Made by a program: the position numbers and the translations under genes. The notes under the pieces were generated by a model. It ran no database searches. It worked only from the letters and a program-made list of their open reading frames with translations, and was not told the DNA's origin. 64,000 bases of DNA from Pyrus communis (taxonomy: Eukaryota > Streptophyta > Magnoliopsida > Rosales > Rosaceae): the NCBI RefSeq assembly GCF_963583255.1, contig NC_084809.1, forward strand, positions 9,922,997 to 9,986,996. The letters run 5' to 3'. Numbering within the stretch: position 1 is the first letter of the stretch; every line of letters starts with the position of its first letter. Positions 44,138-56,313 of the stretch are shown here, in pieces.

Positions 44138-45490
44138 CTACTGAGACTTAGCACCACAGTTGCAGCATCTTTCTATGAACCACTCTAACCTGTATTCAGA
44201 AGGAAATAGATCGCATTATTAGTCAAATTAACTGATGAATTGAAAGAAAAAGCTACGTGGTTAACTTTTCGGAATAGTTGCAAGAGGCTTGTAACTCAGT
44301 GTTTAAAAGCAGTTACCCTTGCACTCACGTGAGGCTCTATGTTCGAATCCCCTTCCCTACATCGCTAGCATTGATAGCAATACAAAACTATGTGAAACAG
44401 TTGAAGGTGTTGACTTTCTTAACTACCAGTCAACTCACAGGTAGGTTAATTTCCTTCTGTGGGTCTTCGAATTTTTCTTAATTAACAATCCACAATTTTT
44501 CACTATTGACTGTGTGTTGTGGTGGATTTTTACCATGTGTGTTTCTACGTTTGCTCAGCTTTGACTGGTTGGCTCTTCTTAATAAAATCTAGTAGAGAGG
44601 GGAAGGGCGGGGGGTTTCTGGGTGCAATGGTCCTTTCTCCTTCGGGAGAGGGTTGGTGCCTTGCACACGACTGTTGACGAAGAGCTAATCTCGCCTAATT
44701 CATCTCTACAATTTAATAAAAAATAAAAAATAAAAAAAAGCTTTGACTGGTTGGTCTAGGCTTTTGGATGATTTGGATCAAAGAAAGTAAATCAGTGTGG
44801 ATTTGCTATGATTCTCAAATATAAAAGGGAGGAAAAAGTAAAAACCTACCAGTCAAAATCCCCTATGAAGATCATCTGCATACAGTTGCCTGAATTTGAC
44901 ATTGCCATGATTCTTAAATAAGGAAATACAAATCATTTCCCATTTAAATGTTGAAAAAATGAATATTTAAAAAGTAATAATTCTTTTTTGTTTGCTGTAA
45001 TTGATCATTGACTGCAAAACTGCACGGATTGAAAACTCTAAAATTCTAATGCATAAATACATGTTTTTAGTAACTAATTGATCTGTTATTTCATCCACTA
45101 TGGTTAGCAAAAATTTGATTAACTAATTAATCTATTATTTCCCCTAAATGCTAATACTGTCTAAGTTTGTAGTGAGATAGAAGGGACTTACAAGTCTTTA
45201 AGGCATGAGCTCCTGGAATCCGAATCCTCTGGCGGTCTCCGATAATCCAACGAGAATACCGATGGCCCTGCAGGACTACTAGAGAGCTTCTGATCACGAG
45301 GCAGAAGAGGGAGGTTCTCAGCTGACGTGTGGCTCGAGGGAGCCGGAGAGAAAGGCGGCGAGGGGGAAGGAGACGGTGAGAATATGTACTTTTGGTTGCC
45401 AGGCCCTACACTGATTGGAAGTGGAGAGGGAGGTGTGGGAGGAGATGATGTCGGAGACGGGTAGGCTTTTTTCTCACCATCGTCCTCCAT
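44138..45490 (-). CDS. Proline/serine-rich small plant protein with Cys-rich C-terminus
   Basis: Exon 1 (45192-45490) and exon 2 (44138-44189) join in phase (donor gactt|gtaagt, acceptor aatacag|gttaga) to give 116 residues. The protein begins MEDDGEKKAYPSPTSSPPTP and is rich in SP/PP dipeptides up to about residue 70. A basic segment follows, and the end reads SSCLKDLLEWFIERCCNCG then AKSQ. The amphipathic CLKDLLEWF helix and the CCxC cluster next to the C-terminus recur in a plant-specific family that I recognise by pattern but cannot name. The cysteines could be lipid-modified or bind metal, which is inference. The 1-kb intron contains tRNA-SINE-like sequence (44285-44745). Confidence 0.75.
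44285..44745 (+). mobile_element. tRNA-derived SINE-like sequence in an intron
   Basis: The left end has tRNA-promoter-like boxes: 'ggcttgtaactcagtg' (A-box-like) and 'gttcgaatcc' (B box, about 44340). The right end is a run of 'aataaaaaataaaa' (to 44743). A second GC-rich block with 'ccttctccttcgggagaggg' lies between, so this may be two elements. No target duplication was found. Confidence 0.4.
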
Positions 45491-47848
45491 TGAAATATTT
45501 CCCCTACATGCAAATTAATGTTCTCTATCCCTCTCTCTTTCTTGGCCTTGGAAGTATGTAATTAGGACAATGTGTCCCTCCGAGACAAAGTCATGACCTT
45601 CCCGGGAGTTTTTTTGTTTGAATCTTAGGTATAACCTAACGGTCATGGGCATGCTCTTCAGCTGCTCATTCCTTGTTGCATGCGCATATTTACATGCCAA
45701 TTTGGTAAGCTCGTTTACTTTTCCTTCTAGGTCTGTACTTTTTCTTTTGGGCTTTGACCAATTGTGTATTGCTCATGTTTACATAGTAGAAATGAGAAGC
45801 ACAAAGACTCAAGAAACTTAAGAGGACAAGTAAGGAAAGTGAATCGGACCAACTAGTCTTCGACAACTTATATGATCATGATTTTCAAGTATTAAATTAC
45901 GAACTCACACTTTTCTTAATAATTTCATATGTGTTTATAGCTAGAAAGTTTGACATAAAAATAAACACATGCAAAGTTAGGAATCGGGGCATGTTTACTT
46001 ATCACGAGAATGAAGATATAAAGGGATGAACATATTCCCAACACTCAAAATAAATTTTGATCTTTTTTTTTTTTTTGGTACACATGAATTGAAATCATAC
46101 ACATTTCTCTTAATCCTTAGTTGTAAATAAACGCATAAATGAAAATGATACATATTCCTTGTCAGCTAATTCTTATAAGTAAACATACCTTAAAAAGTTT
46201 TTTACACTCATACTTTAGTAAACGTAGAAGCCTGACGATGATGAAAATGAATTTGTTCTTATTCTCTATAATTAAAAGTGTACCGTAGTTTAGTTGGACA
46301 CCAATCCTGTTTTCTATAGGTTTTGTACCAAGGTCCTAGACCCTGTGAGTAAGTACAGGTTGCTTTGCAGGTTGAACATAAGCTGTGACCTACCAAGTTA
46401 AGTTGACCAGAAATTTCAACTAATAGAGAATTGAGAACGAGATGGATTCAATTTTAATGTTAATGAAATTTCTGATCCCCGAGTCTTGTCACAAAATGTG
46501 ATTTTATACGAAAGGTACATATATTATTAACTTTGATTTTAACCAAAAGGCAGAGAAAAAAATTTCTTAAAGTGAGGCTTTCTACGAAGTTTCTATCACC
46601 TTACAGTTTAACGTCAGAATTTCTTTCTTTATCTTATTTTTAGTCATTGAGTGAATAAGTTAAACCAAAACAACCATCAAGATTAAACAAGAAGAAGTGT
46701 TGTAATTACGATTATCCTACTACATTAGAAAATAGTTTGTCACAACCTTTTGTGGTGGCCACATTTTTCTTTACACATGCATGGTTGCCAATGTTCACTT
46801 TGATTTTATAAGATAGTTGCCAAGATTGTCACACTTTTCCTTATTGATCTGAAAGACCGTTTGGGTTCATGTATAGTCACACTACTTTCATTTCTATAGC
46901 TTGATAATTGTTTCATTTCGTTAGCGTGTTTATAAATGTATATATGGTATATATTGTACAACATTGTATTTTTACATGTTCTTACAGTACTTGGATGTCT
47001 TCTTTTTTTTTGTAAAAAGGAAAAATACTTGGATGTCTTTCTTTTTCAAAATTTTAAATTGAAATGTTGGAGGAAACTAAAATCTGATTAGGAGAACTTT
47101 TGTACTCAAATAAAAGAAACAAACAAAATATTTTTTTTGTAGATTTTCTTTATGATTCATCTTTATTATTTTTTTTCTTTTGAATTCTCTCTGTTTTGTT
47201 ATGCTTATTTTTTCTAATTTTTAAAAAGACTTCCTACAAGTAAAATTATAAAAAGTAACATTTTTCGAGATTTGATCCAAACAAGGGCCAAAACCCCTGA
47301 CAGCCAAATAAAACTCGATGACAATTGTAAAAAAGATCATAATTTTTACAAATTATATACATACTCAAGCCAAACAAAATTCAAGTAATTAGAAAGCAAA
47401 AATTGAAGAGCAATACCTCCGAAGTGGACAAGACAATGGTGAAGGCTTTAGATTTGGTGACTGTCAGCCATGGTGATGGTTTTAGTTATGGGTGGAGGTG
47501 GAGCGAACACATTTTTTGGACTGACGACAGTGTTTGGATTTAAGGTTGCAATTGGAGGTAGAGGTGGAGGCAAAGGGACCATGGTTGACTGATTGCCGAC
47601 TATAGTGGTTGTTGTAGTTGGAAGTAGAAATAGAGGTGAAATGTGGTGGAAGTGGGTGAACTGAGAACCGTTGCATATGCTGGTATGGAGCTACTATAAG
47701 TTGGGTGACCATGTTATTTGATCAGTTTTTATCTTGTTCAGTGTATTCGTTTATGTACACAAGATTAAGCAGCAAATGGTTTCTTACTTAACTAACTCAC
47801 ATTGGACCTATTTGGCTAATTATGTTAAATTCAACAAAGTCACACTAG
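45491..47848. other. Intergenic DNA
   Basis: The promoter of the 44138-45490 gene should lie at the left end. Elsewhere the DNA is AT-rich. The minus-strand frame 47482-47712 is Thr/Ser/His-rich and not a recognisable protein. Confidence 0.45.
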
Positions 47849-50747
47849 CACTACAAGAAAAATGGGCTATGGATACAAAATTGAGGACACGGATGAGGAG
47901 TTTGTGTCCCCTTGAACACTAAAAGGGTGGAACAGTGCACATTTTATAAAGGGCACCAAGTATTGTGCCCAAATGTAAAAAAAGTTGACACAAACACATT
48001 ATTGGGCACGAAAATCGAGACTTTTGTGCCCAAATGTCCATCCAATTTTCATGTGTCCTTTTAATATCAGAAATGAAAATTTAATATTAATTTACAAAGA
48101 CACGATAGCAGTTTTCGTGCCCTCTAATTTAATATATTTAAATAAAAAGTATGATTTTTGTGCCCTCTACATATTTACTTTTTCCTATTCCACAATAATA
48201 AGATTGTTTATTAATTTCAAATTGACACAATAATATTTTCGTGCCCTTTGTTTTAAATAAAATAAGAATACCACCCTCAAATGTACATTTCGAATTATTT
48301 GCCCTATATACTTTTTAGATTTCAAACGGCACGTATAAAAATAATTGTGCAAAATAACAATGAAAAAAATATGAAAAACTTGAAGATGAAAAAAGGTTAT
48401 TAGTCTTCTCTCTCATCCCTTCATCCTGTCTCTTCCTTCCCCTTCACTCTCCTTCCCGTATCCTTCCTGTCCATATATTTCAGGCAACAGCGCCGCCTTC
48501 CACTTGTCACCACAGACCGTCAAATTATACCTTCATAATCCTCTTCCCATCATCTTTCTGATCCTCAAGTTAGTTTCTACAAATTCATAGCCAAGTTTCT
48601 TCAATTTCAGATCTAAGAAACATATGATTTTGTTCGGGTTTTGTGTGTTTTGCAGGTATGAGAGCGGTGTGCGGGACGGCGAAGAGAGAAGTAGCAGTGG
48701 CGTCGATGGGTGATGAGCCCCGAGCTGGTGATGAAGCCGATCGTTTCTCTCGGTGACACACGACACAAACGGTCTCGCCTCCGTCCTATCCTCATCTCGC
48801 TGCCGACTCCCTTCTCTCGCCTCCGTCGCCATTCTTATCCTTTTTCCACCTACCTTAACTTGCTGTACTAAACGAGACATGAGAGTCTTAGAGCAGTTGA
48901 ACCCGTCCACCTCCACCTCGAACTGCGGCGGCGTCCTCCAGCTCTGTTTCTTCACACGAGCCTGAGTTGAGGACTCTGTATTTCCCTCTTGCTTTGCTGT
49001 ACTGGTCGTGTTACTTGATGGAACTGCGGCAGTGCTCTTCAGCTGCTGTGTTCTTCAATCATGATATGTTGCTTTTAATTTTTGGTGCAAAGCTTAAAGG
49101 AGATTGTGAAAAACTGCGCTCAGGTCCTCCCCAACGAAGCCGTCAATGGACTCCTCGCCCAAGGTCCTCCGCCTATTTCTCTCTCCTCACTTTGTCTCTC
49201 TAAAATTTCAGATTTATTTCTCTAATTTTTTAACTTGAAGTTTTTGGTTCTTTCTATTTTAGGCCAAATGAAAAAAAATAGAATTGGGCTGAGGCATAGT
49301 TGTATTAATGAATCCCTAATTCTAATAAATTCCAATTTCTCAACCTTAATATGATTTTGGTTCTGGGTACTTCTCTCACTCAACAAATTTGAGCAGCAAA
49401 GCACAAATCTTTGTGTTCTTCACTTCAGCCAGTTTCGTATTACAGGTACATCCACTTTCTATCCATCTTTTTTTTCGTTTTTCTTTTTTTTTTTTTTGGT
49501 AAAGTGATTAGAGTTGTTTCGGTTATAATTGTGTTAAAGTTTTAGTTAGGATTGAAATTATTGATTGCCCAGCTTTTGCTATGTGGAATTGGAGTTGGGC
49601 TTTGTGTTAAAAGTCAAGAATTTATGTGCAATAATAGGGATTGAGTTACAAAGTTGTGTGCTGTGTGCATCAATTGGTGAATGAATTTGATTGGTTCTGT
49701 TTTTTGGGATTGAAATTTGAACCAAAATATTCATGCTTTTGTGGCTTACGTAGGTGAATGAATTTGATTGGTTTTGTGTGCCTACGCTGTTAAAGAAAAG
49801 CCGAAACAAAACGAAACGAAAAAGAAAATTAACAAGAGTGATCGAGCAATGATGGATAAACTTAACAGCGTCGGTGACCCTGAGCAGCGTGAACTGGAAT
49901 CATACGTAATGACAATTTCTTTTTATGTTGAATTTTATTTATTTATTTATTTATGATTTAGGGTCAGATTTGAATGGGAGAGCTTGATCATGGTGATGCA
50001 GGTACAAGAAAAATGGATGCTTGGGGTACTTGGCGGGGCCATTCAAAACAACCCAGTTGTTCAGAAGCAGGCAATCAGGCAATCATTTTTTTCCCCTCTC
50101 TATACGCGATGGCCACATCGAAACCCATCAACCACCAAAGCCACCCTGACCAGGTTGCCGACTCGAACATTAGAAAAGAACTGTGCGGGTTCACTTAAAA
50201 CCTTAATATTTGATGTTCTTATTCCTGAGAGAACCGATATTCACTTAAAACCTTTATAATTTTAATTTTATTTTAGTTGGGGATAGAACATGTAAAATTC
50301 TAGTTGTTTTTATATATAATGGTTGTGAATATCTTTGTAAATTGTAATATTATAGATGCTTGTGGTTGTGGGATGTTTTAATTTTATGAAAAAATAATTT
50401 TTTGTTTAGCCTCAATCTCAATTTGTAGGTGATTTCGGTTTTAAATTTTCTTTTTTTAAATAGTTGACATATTGGGCACAATAACAATAATGTGTTAACA
50501 TGGGCGGCTGCAGCCATCTGACAATTTTGTCAGAACTGGGCACAAAAGGAACTTTATTGGTGCTCACACTTTTCAGCACAACATACATTATTGTGCCCTT
50601 TTAGCAATGGTGACGCCCATAGAGGGCACAGATACAAACTTAGTTGCTGCACTGTTGCTATTGGTCTATAAGCACAAATGTTGGTGTTTTTTGGCCTCAA
50701 AAGGCACATATAATTTTTTGTGTGCAGTGCTCATTTTTTTTGTAGTG
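47849..50747. mobile_element. Non-autonomous CACTA (En/Spm-type) transposon, 2.9 kb
   Basis: The left end CACTACAAGAAAAATGGGC (47849) and right end ...TTTTTTTTGTAGTG (50747) are the classic CACTA termini. The 3-bp duplication TAG flanks both (47846-47848, 50748-50750). Both subterminal zones (about 47930-48330 and 50460-50710) are crowded with GTGCCC/GGGCAC words, as expected for transposase-binding repeats. There is no intact transposase. The middle is richer in GC and holds exon-like pieces (48430-49210 and 49780-50210), so the element seems to carry host gene sequence. Confidence 0.93.
48430..50210 (+). pseudogene. Gene fragments carried by the CACTA element
   Basis: Exon-like pieces include LKEIVKNCAQVLPNEAVNG ending LLAQ at 'caag|gtcctc' (about 49093-49163), DKLNSVGDPEQRELESYVMT (about 49854-49914), and VQEKWMLGVLGGAIQNNP after 'gatgcag' (about 50002-50060). 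They do not join into one frame. CT-rich sequence at 48400-48480 looks like a plant leader. I cannot identify the donor gene or genes. Confidence 0.45.
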
Positions 50748-50750
50748 TAG

Positions 50751-52345
50751 GTGACACATGTGCACTTCCCACCTCTTTCTTGCTTAAGGCCGACCTGGAA
50801 AATTTATGTTTGGGATGTTTGGCAATTCCGGTATCCTAGCATGTTGCAATTTTGTTCAAAGCTCACTTGGTATACTACAGAGAGCTAGTAGGGATACTGA
50901 CAGAAATATAGCTCGATGAGGGACAGCTCGGAACGGATCAAATTGGCTTGAGATACAGCTTGAGTTGCTAAACATTGCATTTTCGGACAAAGTAATTGAG
51001 TTTTCATTGAGAGATGATGGTTGCTAGCCTTACTTGAGCTGTATTTCTCACGGGACCGCCATAATTACAAGTATGTAAAGCCTCACAGTTGTAAAGACAA
51101 TGTTGAAATTAAACTTGACAATATCTTAGTAAAATTGTCGTCACCATTACAATTGTTGTTCTCGTTTTCCGTCTACACTGCAACACGCTTTGTCCTATGT
51201 TATTATCATATATTGAATTTGTTCATAACTTGACAATTTGGGAAGATTTCACGGCTCTCTTTTATCCACAACCCAATAAACCTGAAAAAAAAAATTCCGA
51301 ATAGTTAAAGAAAATGCAACAGCTGTCAGCTGGAATTTCCCATTCTCCCCATAGTTTTGCAACTCCTGCGAAGTTCTATGCCGGCAATCTCACTAACGGT
51401 AGATGGGCATCAACCCCAACTCATAGTAGCAAACATAAAAGTTCCATATCTGGTGTTGGAGTGCCATCACAACTTTGAAAGAAAAGGCGTGCACCTAAAC
51501 CTACTAGGTCCGTGAAATGTGGATGCAAATTTCGTACATGGCTGATTTGATGAAATTCCGCCTAGAAGAAAACAAACAATGTTAGCCTAATTGACGAACA
51601 CTCAATAAAAAAGGGAATGTGTCCGTCAAAAGACCTCTAATGCTCAGAAAAAAGTAGAGAAAACAAAAAACTTGAGAGAGTTCTAAGTAGTAAGGGACGA
51701 TTACAATTTTCTTTGAATGACTTGGCTATTTATTGGGAAGAAACCCTAGCAGGTAGTTGGGAAGGAGGCTGTAGAGCATACTAGGCAATCCTTGATGATG
51801 CAGGTCAGTCTCCACAGTCTTACCAACTAGCATTCCTGGAGGTCCCTTGGTAAGAGCGCATGTGCGTTTGAACACACAAAGGGAGACTCTGAAGAGTCAT
51901 TGCCTTGCCATAATTGAGACTGGGTATAGCCTAATGACATAATGTACTATGGACGGCAAGGAGAGTCCATAATAAGTGTCATGTGAAGTTGGGAGAGTCC
52001 ATGACTCACACCATGGGCGGCCTGCAAAGGCCATGATGTGTTAGTGGCATAAAAGTCCAATTACCTTATAACATACTACTTATGACGTTAAGAGTAAAAC
52101 CGTCACATTGAGCATATACTCCATGTGTCCTCCTACTAGAAGTGATTAATTTATGTCTTCACATGAACTACTTCGCCCAAATCTCAGGACAACATAATGG
52201 AGTCACTAAGGACAAGGTAATAGCACGAACGTTTGCTTCCTTAGGAGAACGTCATCGAAGTAAATTGAGGAAGAAAATCAAAGCTGGGAAAATGAATCTT
52301 GTGGATGAAGTAACCAGTACTCTGTGTTGCTTTTGGGAATTTTGG
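50751..52345. other. Intergenic DNA
   Basis: No gene recognised. The stretch 51770-52100 is less AT-rich and has repeated 'gagagtcca' words, which may belong to an unidentified repeat. Confidence 0.4.
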
Positions 52346-52545
52346 GGAAAGACATCCTCTCCGGATCCCTTCCTCCTAATCCACCAAATCAGTAGATTTG
52401 TGCCATTGAAATTTGATCCAATGGCTGAAATTATTATAACTTTTAAAGTGAGTCTCTGTTTGTAGTCGTTGAATCAAATTTCAATGGCACAAATCTACTA
52501 ATTTTGTAGCTTAGGAGGAAGGGATCCGGAGATGATTCATTTCCT
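52346..52545. repeat. Foldback MITE, copy 2
   Basis: The arms pair almost completely: 'ccggatcccttcctcctaa' on the left against 'ttaggaggaagggatccgg' on the right, then 'gatttgtgccattgaaattt' against its complement. The loop is short (about 52440-52455). Same family as 14944-15147 and 54551-54739, and the best preserved copy. Confidence 0.8.
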
Positions 52546-54550
52546 TTGGCTGCTTAGGCTTCTAACCATATAAAATTTGTAGTTCGATCTCTATTGATTG
52601 TTGAAAGCCTAATTGGTTCTCATTAGGATCCATTCGCTGGCCATAGTATGTGTTTATAGTTTATCAGTATATACTTACACCAATAGTCTGCCCATTAATC
52701 AGTATTAGACTATCAGTTTGGAGGTGTTGCGAGGTGGTTATAAAGCCTTATGCTATTATCTTTAGCCACAATGGCTTAGAACATTGGTTCAACAATGGTT
52801 TGATTCAGTTTGTGGTTTAACATGCACCTATCACTTAATAAAATTTTTGCATCTATATTGAAATAAATATTAGATTTTTTTTTCCAATTTATAGAAAATT
52901 CATTGCCAACTTGGTAACCTCGGAATTTTAAATTTACAATCTCATAATGCTAAGATATTCAGTAAATTACTATATTATATAATAATAATAAAATATTTTT
53001 TTATTGTAATATTAACCCACGGTTTGTAAAAGTTAAAATCACATACTAAATCAATTGGTTTTATTTTTTAACAAACGATAATATCTACCAAAAAAAAATG
53101 GGGGTGAGCTTACTCAGACAATTAACTATCAATAATGTGGTTTAAATTCGCATTTGGCAAGAATCGAACTTAAGACTTCTCACTTATAAGTGAAAATAAA
53201 TATCACTAGAATAAATATATATAAAAATATCAACCTGGACCAACACAAATGATGTAGTTTGGTTGGTTTATCGGTTTTTCAGTTTGTTTGGGTTAGTTTT
53301 TCGGTTTGTTTGCCCAACCTTAATTCAAATGACATACATTACAATTGAAATTACAAAGCCAGAAACAAAACCAATCCCTCATTAAAATTGAAATTACATA
53401 ATTCAACAAAGCAACCAACAAGCATGAAAAAATATCCTTCCCATTAATTCAAAGCTTTAAAATTGGCTTCATTAACCCAACTGCCAATTGTGTTAAATTA
53501 AGTGTGGCATTCCACAATGATTCAGGTGAATGTGAAACCCGTATATAAGAATCATGTTTGATTTTTGTAAGAATACTATTTGGCTACTCAAAGATGAGCG
53601 GAACTCTTACTCAAAATTTCTCAAAATTTTTCGTTGTTAATTTATAGAACTTTGTGTTTATAATAAGAGTCGTTCATATTATAAATCACCTTATAAAGAT
53701 CGTATCTACAAAAAATCAATTAAAACTAAGGTCGTTTAATCATCAAACTGTTTAAAAACAAATGAACATTATTGGTAAAAGTATTACAAACCGTCTATGT
53801 ATTTGCTACAATAGACTGACCAAACAACCTTAGTTTTAATTTATCTTTTGCAGAGATGATATTTACAGTGTGATTCATACTATGAGCGGTTCTGATCATA
53901 AGTATAAAGCTCTGTGATTAAAACACTAAAAGTTTTGAGTATGAGCTCGTACTCATTTTTGAGTAGCCAAATATTGTTCTTTTTGTAATACTAATTCAAT
54001 ATATTTGTATCACACTCGTAAATTTGATATAACTAATGAGTCTAATATATTGAACTCACAAATTCAATAAATTAGTATCACATTCAACTTTTCCGTCACA
54101 CCATAGAAGTATGATTTATATATGAATTCAATATATTAGTGTTACATTAACTTTTTTCGGCAGACATAAGTAACATATTTAACGAAAAAGTGTGTGTGGG
54201 TATTATTTTTTTAATAAAAGTAAATTGAGGACAGAAAAAACTTTGGTTCACATGTTTAGTCTCAAGATTCCATGTGGGCCCATTTCTAACCTTATTCTGT
54301 GTTTTGTCATAAGGACCAGTCTGCTAAACTCCTTGATTTTTTTTTAATATATCAATATTTTTACATTAAAAGCAGGTAGAGTTCGTCTAAGTCATACAAT
54401 GACAATCTAATTTGATATCAAATTTATCATTTACGAGATTTGAACCTAAGACTTCTCACTTTCAAATGAAAAGAAATATCAACAGACCGTAGTACTGAAT
54501 GACTGTTAAACTCCTTGTTAAATGAAGCAAAACTCAGATAACGTAGACGC
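52546..54550. other. Intergenic DNA with short element relics
   Basis: Holds a relic of the 18545 MITE family (about 53070-53210, 'aacgataatatctacc' and 'cgaacttaagacttctcact') and a foldback at 53573-53972. No gene. Confidence 0.5.
53573..53972. repeat. ~400-bp foldback element
   Basis: Ends tttggctactcaaagatgag and ctcatttttgagtagccaaa are inverted repeats, flanked by TA on each side. The interior phrases 'ttataaagatc', 'agtattac.aac.gtctat' and 'gactgac.aaac' recur in order at 62600-62800, a second, less complete copy. Confidence 0.6.
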
Positions 54551-54739
54551 AAAAGGATTCTTTCCAGATCTCTTCCTCCTAATCCATCAAATCAGTGGAT
54601 ATGCGCTATTGAAATTTGATCAAACGGCTATAAACAGTAGCCCACTTTAAAAGTTATAATAATTTCAATCGTTGAATCAAATTTCAATAGCACATTCACT
54701 GATTTGATAGATTATGAGAAAGGGATCGGGGTCCTTTCC
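54551..54739. repeat. Foldback MITE, copy 3
   Basis: Inverted arms with 'tcttcctcctaatccatcaaatc' words on the left and the complement on the right. The centre has 'cccactttaaaagttataat'. Clearly homologous to the copies at 14944 and 52346, but more diverged. Confidence 0.7.
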
Positions 54740-54814
54740 CATACGGACTAATGGGACATTGTAAGTGGGCCCCCGCCCCACCAATGGCGGCATAATTGGA
54801 AAAGCAAAGGGTAA

Positions 54815-56185
54815 ATTTTAGTTTATTACCCTCAAGTTTCGTGGTTTTCAACATTTATTACATGAAATTTTTTTCGTCCTAGAGTCATACCTAAAGTGTT
54901 AATTTTGAGACAGTCTCATACATCCGTTAGTCTGAAACAGTCTCATACATCTGTTAGTCTGGCTGTTAAGTCTCCCGTTGACTGATGACGTGACACCTAT
55001 GTGGACAATAACTGGATGTCATATGTCATTAAGCGATTCACGTGAAAATAAAAAATTCAAAAAAAAAATTTCGCCCAAATTTAAAATATTAAATAATTAA
55101 ATAAAAGTATTAAAAAAAAAAACTCAGAATCCCTTTGTCTTCCCCATCCGACATCCGACAACACCCCTCCATCCCCTCACCCACCGACACCCTTCCTCTT
55201 CCTGATAACCACCCTACCACCGAGCCTTTTCTAACACCGCAGAGCTTAAAAGTCTGAAACTTTCTGCCATTTTCCAGAGCTTCAAAGCTTGTGAGCAATT
55301 TACTGGGTAAAAATCGATTCAAGTTTTAAATTTTGGGTGCATTTAGTAGTTATTTTTCTTGTTTTGCAGAGGGATTTTGTTTTTATAGGATTATTCAAGA
55401 ACCAGAGCAAGCGAGCGAGCTCCAATGGCGGAAAACGGCTCTCTTCTCTCTCTCAGAGAAAAACACACAAAACTCACTTCCTCTTTCTTCGCTAATCCGA
55501 GATTGTTAACCAGCTTCACCTCAAAAGCCGTCTCTAAATCCGACGCCGTAATGAGCCCAACATCCATGCTCGAATCAAAACTGTTTCTGGGCCTCTGAAA
55601 CCCCTTCTGGTCCGAATCGAACACCCCCATAATCCCGGAACCCGAATCCAGACACATCCACTGGGACAAATTGGACTCCAAAGGCATCGGCCTCGCCATC
55701 GTCGACGCCCTCAACGAATCCGACCCGAAACCAAAACCCTCAACCTCGGCCCAGAGCTTAATAATCTGCAGCTTTTTGCTGGTCTTCTTCCTCCATTGGT
55801 GAGAGAGGAAGGTCGAAGTGGGAAGGGAGAGTGGGGATCTTGCGTTAGTGCGGGAGTGATTTGGTAAGGGTGGGTTGCAAAGGAGAGAAGGGAGGGGTCG
55901 GAAGGGGTGAGGGAGAAATGCCCAAAATTTTATTTTTAAATTATTTTAGTTTTTATTAATTTATTTTTTTTATTTTTTAATATCTAAGGTAGCGAACAGT
56001 CATTATCCACATGCCATATCGTTATCAGTTAATGGTAAATTTAACAGCAACCTTAACGAAGGTATGAAACGAATGTATAAAAATGTCCTAAAATTATAAC
56101 TTTATGTACCATTCTGAGATAAAAAAAACTTCATGTGTCAAATATTGAAAATCAATAGGATTTGGTAAACTTGAGATTAACCAAA
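54815..56185. mobile_element. Probable Pack-MULE carrying an FLZ gene fragment
   Basis: The outer 150-200 bases at each end are imperfect inverted copies. The left end reads 'ctcaagtttcgtgg...catgaaatttttttcgtcctagagtcatac'. The reverse complement of the right end reads 'ctcaagtttacc...catgaagttttttttatctcagaatggtac'. Further in, 'gttaactgataacg' words also pair. Long inverted ends plus captured host sequence suit a Mutator-like element. I could not fix a clean 9-bp target duplication, so the ends are approximate. Confidence 0.55.
55425..55800 (+). pseudogene. FCS-like zinc finger (FLZ/DUF581) gene fragment, frameshifted
   Basis: From the ATG the frame reads MAENGSLLSLREKHTKL through FFANPRLLTSF to VMSPTSMLESKLF and stops after 59 codons. 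In another frame directly after, it continues NPFWSESNTPIIPEPES, then HWDKLDSKGIGLAIVDALNE. That order, including the MSPTS and HWDKLDSKGIGL-IVDAL signatures, is the N-terminal half of plant FLZ proteins, which scaffold SnRK1 kinase signalling. The C-terminal FLZ zinc finger is absent. A leader with an apparent unspliced intron (donor near 55305, acceptor 'tgttttgcag' near 55370) lies upstream, so capture was from genomic DNA. It is not a working gene. Confidence 0.75.
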
Positions 56186-56313
56186 AAGAAATATTAAAAC
56201 GACACTCATGATGCTATTTGCTACACAGAAGTCTTCTCATCTCAGATAGTCAATCAATCAACGATACAAACTGAGATCTCAGTCTACACTCTCAGAAACC
56301 ACAGAGAGAAACA
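56186..56313 (+). promoter_or_regulatory. Proximal promoter and leader of DWF5
   Basis: The stretch between the transposon end and the DWF5 start codon. It has CT- and GA-rich leader-like sequence, but no clear TATA box. The DWF5 core promoter must lie here or within the Pack-MULE end, which is only about 130 bases upstream of the ATG. Confidence 0.45.

Noticed and set aside
44278..44345. A tRNA gene in the intron of the proline-rich protein gene
   Set aside because: Box A- and box B-like words are present, but the cloverleaf does not close (no matching acceptor stem), so SINE-like sequence is more likely.
55391..55714. Minus-strand open frame of 107 codons over the FLZ fragment
   Set aside because: The plus strand carries recognisable FLZ motifs in order. 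The minus frame has no family match.
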